This document shows positions 52,224-59,814 of a stretch of DNA of 64,000 bases, one piece after another. The notes beneath the pieces are model-generated. The model made no database searches. It was not told where the DNA came from and saw only the letters and a program-made list of their open reading frames with translations. The stretch is taken from positions 47,740 to 111,739 of the forward strand of contig JACQDF010000169.1 in the NCBI GenBank assembly GCA_016201205.1, given 5' to 3'. The DNA comes from Acidobacteriota bacterium (GTDB lineage Bacteria; Acidobacteriota; Terriglobia; Bryobacterales; Bryobacteraceae). Position 1 is the first letter of the stretch. Every line of letters begins with the position of its first letter. A program made the translations under genes and the position numbers.

Positions 52224-53654
52224 TTATCCCTTAATCACACCCATGGGCCGCAATCGGGCGACCTTCCTAGCCAACCCAGCACCCTCCACCACTTCGATCA
52301 CTTCATCGACGTCTTTGTACGCTTCGGGGATCTCCTCGAGGATCCCATCGCGCGTCTCGCTGCGCACGATGATGCCCCGGCCAGCAAGACTGTCTTGCAC
52401 TTCGCGTGCGTTGCGGCCCTTTCTGGCCGCCGTACGGCTCATCAAACGTCCGGCGCCGTGGCAGACGCTGCCGAAGGTTTCGCCCATCGCTGCTTCGGCG
52501 CCAACCAGAATCCACGAAGCGGTGCCCATACTGCCGGGTACCAGTACGGGCTGGCCAATGCGCCGGTACTCCTGGGGGATCTCGGGATGGTTCGGGGGAA
52601 ATGCTCTGGTCGCGCCTTTGCGGTGGACGAGCACCTCGCGCTTCACTCCGTCCACGACATGGATTTCGCGCTTGGCGATGTTGTGACAAACGTCATAAAG
52701 CATCCGGATCCGCGCCTCTTTTCCGAACAGCCTGGCGAAACTCGCCCGGAGCAGATGCAGGATGCCCTGGCGGTTGGCCCACGCGAAGTTCGCCGCCGCC
52801 CGCATCGCCTTGAGGTACGACTGGCCCTCCCTGGATTGGACCGGCACGCAGGCAAGCTGGCGGTCTGGGACTGAGATGTTGTGCCGCTTCATGGCCGCGC
52901 CCATCTCGGCCAGAAAATCCGTGCACACCTGATGTCCGAGCCCGCGCGAGCCGCAATGCAGCAACACCACCACACGGCCCTGTTCGAGTCCCATCGCCCG
53001 CGCCGCCTCCGGATGGTGAATGCTTTCGACGTACTGGATCTCGAGGAAGTGATTGCCGCTGCCGATGGTTCCCAGTTGCGGGCGTCCGCGTTCCTTGGCC
53101 CGCGCGGAAACTTCGTCCGCGTCGGCCTCCGGCAGGCATCCGCCCGCTTCGCTGAATTCGGCGTCACGCGGCTCGCCGTAACCTTGTTGCACCATCCACG
53201 AGGCGCCCTTCACGAGCGCTTCTTCCAGTTGCTTCGCCGTAATGTCAAAAGGTCCTTTGCCACCGGTGCCGCAAGGGATGTCGCGAAAGACCTGGTCCAC
53301 CAGTTCCTTCAGCCGGGGCCGGACATCCCTCTCGGTGAGTGTTGTATTGAGCAGCCGGACGCCGCAGTTGATATCAAATCCAACGCCGCCCGGCGAAACC
53401 ACACCGTGCTGGTAATCCGTGGCCGCCACGCCGCCGATCGGGAAGCCATAGCCTTGATGAATGTCCGGCATCGTGAGGCTCGGCCCGACGATGCCCGGCA
53501 ATGTGGCAACGTTCATGGCCTGTTCAAGCGAAAGATCCTTGCGGATCTGCTCGAGCAGCCGTTCGCTTGCGTACGCGATCACCTCGGTCCTCATGCCGCG
53601 GCCGGCGTCGCGCGGAATCCGCGCACGCCACTGATCGATTCGCTCCAGTTGCAT
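52224..53654 (-). CDS. rtcB: RNA-splicing ligase RtcB
   Basis: About 476 residues from ATG 53652-53654. The GTP- and Mn-dependent ligase joins 2',3'-cyclic phosphate ends to 5'-OH RNA ends. Active-site features: metal Cys/Asp in GGVGFDINCGVRLL, GTIGSGNHFLEIQYV, metal His in LLHCGSRGLGHQVCTDF, and the guanylylated His in GSVCHGAGRLMSR. The gene starts one base after the stop of the archease gene, the usual partner that helps RtcB turnover. In bacteria the pair repairs cleaved tRNA or rRNA; no RtcR-type activator is adjacent. Confidence 0.96.
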   Translation of the reverse strand: MQLERIDQWRARIPRDAGRGMRTEVIAYASERLLEQIRKDLSLEQAMNVATLPGIVGPSLTMPDIHQGYGFPIGGVAATDYQHGVVSPGGVGFDINCGVRLLNTTLTERDVRPRLKELVDQVFRDIPCGTGGKGPFDITAKQLEEALVKGASWMVQQGYGEPRDAEFSEAGGCLPEADADEVSARAKERGRPQLGTIGSGNHFLEIQYVESIHHPEAARAMGLEQGRVVVLLHCGSRGLGHQVCTDFLAEMGAAMKRHNISVPDRQLACVPVQSREGQSYLKAMRAAANFAWANRQGILHLLRASFARLFGKEARIRMLYDVCHNIAKREIHVVDGVKREVLVHRKGATRAFPPNHPEIPQEYRRIGQPVLVPGSMGTASWILVGAEAAMGETFGSVCHGAGRLMSRTAARKGRNAREVQDSLAGRGIIVRSETRDGILEEIPEAYKDVDEVIEVVEGAGLARKVARLRPMGVIKG

Positions 53655-53655
53655 A

Positions 53656-54066
53656 TCAGATATCCAGGTAGACCTCACAGCACCAGCGGCCGTGCTCTTG
53701 GGCGATCCGCAACTGGTGGTAGGTCACCCCTTTCACTATCAGTTTGGCGTGATGCGCGAGCGAGCGGGGTTCGCCCCATCCGACGCCGGACGCTTCCCAT
53801 TCTCCGCGTTGCCGGATGTCGAACCGGCTCAGCGCGATCTGGCGGCCGTCCAGGTAATAGAGGACCTCGTTCAGCCAGTTCACCAGCAGGCTCTCGCGGT
53901 CTTCTCCCCGGGCGGTGATCGGATAGGGCTGGCGCGGCTCGACTTCCTCCAGTTCAACAGCGATCGCCACCAGTGCGCAACTGGCGTTCGCCAGCAGCGC
54001 GTCGAACGTCGCGCCCCAGGCGCGGAACCCGATATCGGCGGTGTGTTCGAGAACTTCGAAGTTCAT
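53656..54066 (-). CDS. archease (RtcB cofactor)
   Basis: 136 residues. The archease signature is FEVLEHTADIGFRAWGATFDALLANASCAL, with LLVNWLNEVLYYLDG and a C-terminal KGVTYHQLRIAQEHGRWCCEVYLDI strand pair. The metal-binding Asp in HTADIG and the terminal DI acid are present. Archease speeds guanylylation of RtcB and widens its nucleotide use. Its start overlaps the MFS transporter stop by four bases and its stop is one base from the rtcB ATG. The long track frame 53656-55089 is a frame shadow of the transporter. Confidence 0.93.
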   Translation of the reverse strand: MNFEVLEHTADIGFRAWGATFDALLANASCALVAIAVELEEVEPRQPYPITARGEDRESLLVNWLNEVLYYLDGRQIALSRFDIRQRGEWEASGVGWGEPRSLAHHAKLIVKGVTYHQLRIAQEHGRWCCEVYLDI

Positions 54067-55325
54067 GCCGCTTTGCGCAGCGCTTCTCCTTCGTCCCGCA
54101 CCAGCGGCCGCGCCGGATCGATGCGGGTGAACAGAAACGCGCTGATCAGCAGCATCATGCTCATCGGCACCAGCGGCGCATTGTAGCTGTTGGTGGCGGC
54201 CACGATGTAGCCGAAGACCGAAGAGGTGGCGAAAGAGCCGAACTGGCCCGCCATGTTCATCGAGCCGCTGACGGCGCCCGCATACTTGCCTCCGACATCG
54301 AGGCAGACCGCCCACGCAACCGGCAACATGCAATCCATGCAGCCGTAGCCGAGAGAGAGAAAGACCACCGCGAGGATCTTGCTTTCCGTCTGGGAAGTAG
54401 CCAGCATCAGGCAGCCGGATGCGGCCAGGCCGGCCGCCCCGACGATCCGGCGGCCGAACCGCAGGCCGCGGGTCTTCACCAGCCGGTCGCTCAGCCAGCC
54501 GCCAAACATGTTCCCGCACGCGCCGCACAAGAAGGGGATGACCGACGCGAACTTCATCTCGTTCTCCGTGAAGCCGCGTCCTTTTTGCAAATAGGTGTGC
54601 AGCCACGACAGGTAGAAATAGCTGCCCCAGCAATAGGTGTGATACATCAGCAGAATCTTCCAGTAGTTCCCCTGGCGCAGAACCGGAGCCCACGGCATGG
54701 GGGCATGGCTGCGGGGCGATCCCGCGCCGATCTCCTCGAGTTCCGCTTCCGTCACCCCCGGCTTCTGGAGCGGCTGGTCCCGATACCACCAGAACCAGGC
54801 GATGCACCACAACGCGCCGAGAACCCCAAATACATAGAAGGAAGCCCGCCAGCCGTACGCCTGTTGAATCGGAACCACGAGCAATGGAGTGAACGCGCCG
54901 CCCAGCCGGCTCGCCATCCACACCGTTCCCGTCGCCCGCGCCCGCTCGGCCGAAGGAAACCACCGCGACACCGACGACGTGCTTCCCGGATACGCTCCCG
55001 CCTCTCCCGCGCCGAAACAAAACCGCACGAACAGCAGCACGAAGTAGTTCGAGACAACGCCGGTCAGCGAAGTGAATGCAGACCACCACAGCACGATCCG
55101 CGTCAGCACTTTGCGTGCGCCGATGCGGTCCGCCATCGCCCCGCTCGGAATTTCGAACAGCGCATAGGAGAGTGCGAACAAGCTCGTCACCCAGCCCCAG
55201 CGCTCCGGCGTGATGCCGAGATCGGCCTGCATGCGCGGGCCGGCCACCGAGATGCAGACGCGGTCGATGTACGTAATGATCGACAGCAGGAACAGCAGAG
55301 ACAGCACTCGATAGCGATATTTCAT
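54063..55325 (-). CDS. MFS transporter, anion:cation symporter-like
   Basis: 420 residues with twelve predicted helices. Family features: YRVLSLLFLLSIITYIDRVCISVAGPRMQADLG (helix 1 with the YIDR motif of the ACS family), GWVTSLFALSYALFEIPSGAMADRIGARKVLTRIV (motif A) and FGAGEAGAYPGSTSSVSRWFPSAERARATG. Relatives carry organic acids, hexuronates or galactonate by proton symport. The sugar-acid dehydratase at 62803 could use such a substrate but is 7 kb away. It overlaps the archease gene by four bases and ends 40 bases from the DinB gene. Confidence 0.9.
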   Translation of the reverse strand: MKYRYRVLSLLFLLSIITYIDRVCISVAGPRMQADLGITPERWGWVTSLFALSYALFEIPSGAMADRIGARKVLTRIVLWWSAFTSLTGVVSNYFVLLFVRFCFGAGEAGAYPGSTSSVSRWFPSAERARATGTVWMASRLGGAFTPLLVVPIQQAYGWRASFYVFGVLGALWCIAWFWWYRDQPLQKPGVTEAELEEIGAGSPRSHAPMPWAPVLRQGNYWKILLMYHTYCWGSYFYLSWLHTYLQKGRGFTENEMKFASVIPFLCGACGNMFGGWLSDRLVKTRGLRFGRRIVGAAGLAASGCLMLATSQTESKILAVVFLSLGYGCMDCMLPVAWAVCLDVGGKYAGAVSGSMNMAGQFGSFATSSVFGYIVAATNSYNAPLVPMSMMLLISAFLFTRIDPARPLVRDEGEALRKAA

Positions 55326-55364
55326 GAAGGCTTCAATTATGTCACAGGCGCGGTGGGCGGCGGA

Positions 55365-55865
55365 TCAGCCCAGCTCGCGGTAAAAGAGAATAAGATCCAG
55401 CGGCGGCGGCGTGCGGCCCATCGCGCGCATCATCGCCGAGACCTGCCCTCGGTGATGCGTGCCGTGATTCACCACATGCAGCAGAATCTGCCACAGCGGC
55501 GTCACGTAAGGGTTGCCCTTGAGGTCCTTGTAGCGGACCGGTTCCCGCACGGAGTTGTCGGTGAGAGCGGCGGCCCACTGCCGCCAGCGCTCGTCGAGAG
55601 CCGGCCAGTCGTCTTCGAGCACGCTGAGCTTCATATCCGCGTCCGGGTCGAGGAAGCGCGCCGGCGGATTGCCCTGGATGCGGCCCAGCCAGAGGCGGTC
55701 AGCGGCGTAGACGTGGACCAGCGTGCCGAGGACGCTCTTGTCGGCGCTGCGAAAGTCGCGTGCCAGTTCCTCTTCACTCAGTTGCGCGGCGGCGCCGGCG
55801 AGGCGGCGCGAAGCCCAGGCCGTGTAACGGAGATGGAGCCGAAGTGTTTCAGCGGGGATGCTCAT
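55365..55865 (-). CDS. DinB-family metal-dependent protein
   Basis: 166 residues in the DinB four-helix fold: HLRYTAWASRRLAGAAAQLSEEELARDF, LGTLVHVYAADRLWLGRI and LLHVVNHGTHHRGQVSAMMRAMGR. The three metal His are in LVHVYA and NHGTHHRGQ. Family members are thiol transferases or of unknown function. Its first 19 bases also occur, nearly unchanged, at the 3' end of the intact ada gene. So dinB once overlapped the end of ada, and the region was later duplicated. Confidence 0.88.
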   Translation of the reverse strand: MSIPAETLRLHLRYTAWASRRLAGAAAQLSEEELARDFRSADKSVLGTLVHVYAADRLWLGRIQGNPPARFLDPDADMKLSVLEDDWPALDERWRQWAAALTDNSVREPVRYKDLKGNPYVTPLWQILLHVVNHGTHHRGQVSAMMRAMGRTPPPLDLILFYRELG

Positions 55866-56136
55866 ATCTTTCAGAGTACTCCGCGGCCAGCAGCTTTCTC
55901 TTGCGCTCAGACCCCCAGCGGTAACCGCCTGGCGTCTGATCGGCGCGAACGACGCGATGGCAAGGAATCACCACCGCCAGCGGGTTGGCGGCGCAGGCTC
56001 GGAACAAAGCCCGCGCCCGGTGGCGGCCACCAGCAGCGGCCCGGCCGGGGATGCGACGGTGGTGTACTCGATACTCACATTCAAACCGCCCTTGCGGTAG
56101 GCCGAGAGCGGCATGCCAAGGTGGCGCGCGTGCTCA
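55866..56136 (-). pseudogene. truncated, internally deleted copy of ada
   Basis: Bases 55847-56000 align with 56868-57021 (154 bases each), and 56001-56136 align with 57293-57428 (136 bases each). About 97 percent of positions agree. The 271 bases between those blocks in the intact gene are absent. That number is not divisible by three, so the frame is broken. Everything upstream of codon ~155 of ada is also missing. The copy retains the original ada-dinB overlap, so it is the older location. A product cannot be made. Confidence 0.85.
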
Positions 56137-56225
56137 ACTCATCTGGGCCCTGCCTGACCACACGCTCCACGCCCCCGGGGACACGTAGAACTCCTGATAT
56201 GGGGCGGAATGCTGCGAACTAGCGG

Positions 56226-56774
56226 CTAAAGCGGGCCTCGTGCCAGGGCCTGCTCACCCCTCTGGCGATCCGAGTTGCGCAACTCGAAATGGCCATTGGG
56301 CCAAACCACAATAACCTGTCCCTCAAGGCCGCCCCCAACGTACTGATCCGTCCGGCTCGCTTTGACCGGGACGCCCCAGGCTCTGGCCAGCTCGAACAAC
56401 GCCAGTTGGCCCGCCACTCCGGCGCCCACTTCACAACCGTGCAGTTCGGCCCAGCCGCCGGGCTCGAATCGGTTCCGGAGCTCACCCAGCTTGGTTGCAT
56501 ACTGGAGAACGCCGCTCCGTACGGCCAAGTTGTGGGTCGGCGACCAATTCGAATGCGATTGACCAAGGCCCTGACTGCCGGGGTTACCGTGGCCGAACAC
56601 GCGGAGTCGCCGGATACGCCCGTTCTGCCCGAGGCGACGGATGATCTGCCCAACCATGTGGCCGACGGTATTCACGCGAACTTCGCCCTGGAGGGCATCT
56701 TGCGCCGCCTGGACGAATCCATTGTCGTCCGGCGAGGGGTTCCCGTCGACGACGTCGATACTCATGCCTGACAT
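56226..56774 (-). CDS. DUF4347-like / caspase-fold-like small protein
   Basis: About 182 residues from ATG 56772-56774, with a GGAGGT site four bases upstream. The core reads RRLRVFGHGNPGSQGL, then WAELHGCEVGAGVAGQLALFELARAWGVPVKASRTDQYVGGG and VIVVWPNGHFEL. A strand-HG motif (H62) and a strand-GC motif (C114) spaced like the His-Cys dyad of clan CD peptidases match the DUF4347 pattern normally found at the N-terminus of giant cadherin-like proteins. Here it stands alone, without signal peptide, in DNA lying between two ada copies. Function unknown; cysteine-peptidase activity is only an inference. Confidence 0.62.
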   Translation of the reverse strand: MSGMSIDVVDGNPSPDDNGFVQAAQDALQGEVRVNTVGHMVGQIIRRLGQNGRIRRLRVFGHGNPGSQGLGQSHSNWSPTHNLAVRSGVLQYATKLGELRNRFEPGGWAELHGCEVGAGVAGQLALFELARAWGVPVKASRTDQYVGGGLEGQVIVVWPNGHFELRNSDRQRGEQALARGPL

Positions 56775-56869
56775 AACCACCTCCACGCATTAAGGCGCGA
56801 TTGCGGTCCGAAAACTGGAAGGCCGACGAAAGATGTTAGTCCAATCACCAAGTGCGCCATGCAAGGCTT

Positions 56870-57889
56870 TCAGCGGGGACGCTCATATCTTTCGGAATAC
56901 TCCGCGGCCAGCAGCTTTCTCTTGCGCTCAGACCCCCAGCGGTAACCGCCCGGCGTCTGATCGGCGCGAACGACGCGATGGCAAGGGATCACCACCGCCA
57001 GCGGGTTGGCGGCGCAGGCTCCGGCGACGGCGCGGACCGCTTTGGGCCGGCCGATGGCGCGGGCAACTTCACCATAAGAGCGCACTTCCCCACGCGGGAT
57101 GGACTGCAAGCACCGCCACACCTTCATCTGGAAGGCGGTGGCGGGAATGTCCATCGGGAGGCCGGCCGGGGCAAGCCGGGCGATCTCGTCCGCCCACCGC
57201 TCGACGCGACGGCCCGCCGGTTCGAGCAACGCTGCGGGAAACTCCTTGCGCAATGATTCCAGGAGCTGTTTCCCGGAGCTGCCGAATTGCACGGAGCAAA
57301 GCCCGCGCCCGGTGGCGGCCACCAGCAGCGGCCCGGCCGGGGATGCGACGGTGGTGTACTCGATGCTCACATTCAAACCGCCATTGCGGTAGGCCGAGAG
57401 CGGCATGCCAAGGTGGCGCGCGTGCTCATAGGCGCGGCTGCTCGAGCTGTAACCCGCATCGTAGATTGCGTCCGTCACCTTGCCATTTCCTCGCAGGGCG
57501 CTCTTAAACGCCTCGAGGCGGCGCGCTTCGAGATACTCCTTCGGGGTGACGCCAGTGGCGGCCTTGAACGTCCGCTGGAGGTGGGACGGGCTGAGGCCGG
57601 TCCGCCGGCTTAGATCCTGGAGCGTCATGGACTCGCTTCCATCGAGCAGCGCCAGCATGCGATCCACCGGGGAAGGTTCGAGCGGCCGGCACCGCAGGCA
57701 TGGCCGAAGGCCGTCTTTCCCGGCAGCTTTTGCTGTCTCGTAAAACCGCACGTTCTCACGCCGCGGCCGGCGTGCAGGGCAGGACGGCCGGCAATAAACG
57801 CCGGTCGTCAGCACGCCAAAGAAAAACCTGCCGTCGCCCGCGCGATCACGGGCGAGAACGGCTTGCCAGCAGCGGTCGGAATCCAGCAT
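56870..57889 (-). CDS. ada: bifunctional Ada: methylphosphotriester sensor/AraC activator and O6-methylguanine methyltransferase
   Basis: 339 residues. The N-terminal zinc domain carries four Cys (C33, C37, C64, C67: GVYCRPSCPARRP and LRPCLRCRP), the first being the methyl-phosphotriester acceptor. AraC helix-turn-helix is MTLQDLSRRTGLSPSHLQRTFKAATGVTPKEYLEARRLEAFK. The C-terminal methyltransferase has AFQMKVWRCLQSIPRGEVRSYGEVARAIG and the acceptor Cys in NPLAVVIPCHRVV. It repairs alkylated DNA and activates its own regulon. No ribosome site is evident. Its 3' end (GAAAGATATGAGCG) copies the dinB start. Confidence 0.95.
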   Translation of the reverse strand: MLDSDRCWQAVLARDRAGDGRFFFGVLTTGVYCRPSCPARRPRRENVRFYETAKAAGKDGLRPCLRCRPLEPSPVDRMLALLDGSESMTLQDLSRRTGLSPSHLQRTFKAATGVTPKEYLEARRLEAFKSALRGNGKVTDAIYDAGYSSSSRAYEHARHLGMPLSAYRNGGLNVSIEYTTVASPAGPLLVAATGRGLCSVQFGSSGKQLLESLRKEFPAALLEPAGRRVERWADEIARLAPAGLPMDIPATAFQMKVWRCLQSIPRGEVRSYGEVARAIGRPKAVRAVAGACAANPLAVVIPCHRVVRADQTPGGYRWGSERKRKLLAAEYSERYERPR

Positions 57890-58000
57890 GAGTTCAGAGT
57901 AGCCGAGGAACCGGAACGGCGCACTCCGTTTCTTGCTGTCAAATTCGAATCAGTTCGCGGGCGAGGACTGGCCGCGCCATTTCTCCAACAATTACACGGA

Positions 58001-58224
58001 CTATGCCTCCTCCATTGCACGGTACAGGGCGTCACGGTCCGCGACATCGACCAAAGCGCCTCCGCTCGAGAAGGAAGGGGTGGAAGCTTTGGAATCCGCT
58101 TTCGCGACATCAGCGATTCACGCAGCGCGGCTTCCGCCAAGGCTGACATTGTGCACCCGCGCCTGGCGGCTTCACGCTTCAGCAGAGCGATGACGGAATC
58201 GTCGATCACCAAGGTGGTTTTCAC
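58001..58224 (-). pseudogene. RHH antitoxin (VapB-like) with a frameshift, toxin missing
   Basis: From GTG 58222-58224 the frame reads MKTTLVIDDSVIALLKREAARRGCTMSALAEAALRESLMSRKRIPKLPPLPS, a ribbon-helix-helix antitoxin start, then turns into unrelated sequence. In another frame the proper tail continues: FSSGGALVDVADRDALYRAMEEA followed by TAG at 58001-58003. A single-base loss near 58075 explains this, since 224 bases remain where 225 are expected. The track ORF 57808-58224 is the frameshifted read-through. No PIN-domain toxin was found in the 111 bases before ada. Confidence 0.72.
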
Positions 58225-58247
58225 ACTCTTGGTCTACCATGGACGGC

Positions 58248-58280
58248 TGTACGGAAACAATATGCCGTACATCCGTACGG
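58248..58280 (-). promoter_or_regulatory. operator-like palindromes upstream of the antitoxin remnant
   Basis: TGTACGG (58248-58254) and CCGTACA (58265-58271) form a 7-bp inverted repeat, and a third site, the palindrome CCGTACGG (58273-58280), adjoins. Between the first two arms the minus strand reads TATTGT, a possible -10. Repeated GTACGG half-sites at the promoter are what a ribbon-helix-helix autorepressor would bind. Confidence 0.5.
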
Positions 58281-58283
58281 CTA

Positions 58284-58375
58284 AGCGCCTGTCATTAAAT
58301 AACCTTTCCAACCGCTCCCTAACGGTCGCGGCTCGGATGCCCTTGCTGAGCCGCGCGCGTCAGCAAGCGGTCCCG
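58284..58375. repeat. 92-bp dispersed repeat, copy 2
   Basis: Same length as copy 1 (29413-29504), with six differences. On the minus strand it starts five bases after the DUF1501 stop codon and presents the TTGCTGA/TCAGCAA hairpin first, so it could act as a 3' end or terminator-like structure. As with copy 1, its other end abuts a decayed toxin-antitoxin locus. Confidence 0.85.
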
Positions 58376-58380
58376 TCCGG

Positions 58381-59814
58381 CTAACCGAACACCTGCCGGA
58401 TGACGTTGCCGCCGAAGTCCGTCAGCTTCTCGTGCCGGCCGTTATGCAGGTACCACAGCCTGTGCTGATCGAGCCCCAGCGCCTGCAAGATGGTGGCGTG
58501 GAAATCGCGCATGTGATAACCGTTGACGGCGCGAAGGCCGAAGTCGTCCGTGGCGCCGATCGTCTGGCCGCCTTGGACGCCGCCGCCTGCGAACCACATG
58601 GTGAAGCCGTGCGGATTGTGATCGCGGCCGTTGCCGGATTGCGACATGGGCAGGCGGCCGAACTCGCTGCCCCAGATGATCAGCGTGGAATCAAGCAGGC
58701 CGCGCGACTTGAGGTCCTTGAGCAAGCCCGCGATCGGCTTGTCGGTGAGGCCGCACATCTTCTCGTGGTTGAGCACCAGATCGGAATGTGCGTCCCACTG
58801 CATGCTCACCGGGCCGCCGCCGGAATAGATCTGAATAAAGCGCACGCCGCGCTCCACCAGCCGCCGCGCCAGCATCAGCCTGGCGCCGAACTCGGCCGTG
58901 CGTTTGTCGTCGACCCCGTAGAGCTTCCGGGTGGCTTCGCTCTCTTTCGACAGATCGACCGCTTCCGGCGCGTGGCTTTGCATGCGGAAGGCGAGCTCAT
59001 ACGAGCTGATGCGAGCCGCCATTTCGGTGTCGTCGTCCCCGGTGTCCAGATCGTTCATGCGTTGGACCAGATCCAGGGTGCGCCGCTGCCGCTCCGGCGT
59101 GACGCCGGAGGGCGGCTTGAGATGGAGGATCGGATTGGCGCCGCTTCGCAGCACGGTGCCCTGGTGCACGGCCGGGAGAAAGCCGGCGCTCCAGCACGGC
59201 GTGCCGCCCTCGGGGGTGCCTTCCGGCTGCGGCATCACGACATACGCCGGCAGGTTCTCCGACTCCGAGCCAAGCCCGTACGTGACCCAGGCGCCCATGC
59301 TCGGATAGCCCATCAGGATGCGGCCGCTGTGCACCTGGTACATCGCCGGTGCGTGAACGACGCTCTCGGTGTAGAAATTGCGCACGAAGCAGATGTCGTC
59401 GGCGCACTGCGCCAGATGTGGAAACAGGGAGGAAACCCAGGCGCCCGATTGGCCGTATTGTTTGAATGTCCACGGCGACGACAGAATCGGCGTGGTGCCG
59501 TCGGTGAACTGGCTCTGCACTTTGCCGAAGCTCTCCGGCAGCCGTTCCCCCTCATGTTTCTTGAGCAGCGGCTTGGGATCGAAGGTGTCGATCTGGCTGG
59601 GTGCGCCGACCATGAAGAGGAAGATGACGGATTTCGCCTTGGCGGGAAAATGCTGCTGTTTGGCTGCCAGCGGGCTCACCCGCGGCTTGGCGATGCCATC
59701 GCGCACCAGCAGGCTCTCGAAAGCGAGCGCGCCGAAGCCGTGCGCGGCGCAGCGCAGGACGTCGCGGCGTGTGCGTGCCGGCCGGATATGCTCAGGGGAT
59801 ATATACAAATTCAT
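58381..59814 (-). CDS. DUF1501 family protein (sulfatase-like fold, secreted)
   Basis: 477 residues. A twin-arginine-like region ([26 protein letters not shown]) is followed by the DUF1501 body: [124 protein letters not shown] and [21 protein letters not shown]. The fold is related to alkaline phosphatases and sulfatases. It is coupled, with a 23-base overlap, to the DUF1549/DUF1553 gene, its standard partner in planctomycetes and acidobacteria. The role of the pair is unknown. Confidence 0.9.
   Translation of the reverse strand: MNLYISPEHIRPARTRRDVLRCAAHGFGALAFESLLVRDGIAKPRVSPLAAKQQHFPAKAKSVIFLFMVGAPSQIDTFDPKPLLKKHEGERLPESFGKVQSQFTDGTTPILSSPWTFKQYGQSGAWVSSLFPHLAQCADDICFVRNFYTESVVHAPAMYQVHSGRILMGYPSMGAWVTYGLGSESENLPAYVVMPQPEGTPEGGTPCWSAGFLPAVHQGTVLRSGANPILHLKPPSGVTPERQRRTLDLVQRMNDLDTGDDDTEMAARISSYELAFRMQSHAPEAVDLSKESEATRKLYGVDDKRTAEFGARLMLARRLVERGVRFIQIYSGGGPVSMQWDAHSDLVLNHEKMCGLTDKPIAGLLKDLKSRGLLDSTLIIWGSEFGRLPMSQSGNGRDHNPHGFTMWFAGGGVQGGQTIGATDDFGLRAVNGYHMRDFHATILQALGLDQHRLWYLHNGRHEKLTDFGGNVIRQVFG

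Noticed and set aside
53656-55089. 477-residue ORF joining archease to an upstream frame
   Set aside because: Only the last 136 residues are archease; the rest is a frame shadow of the MFS transporter.
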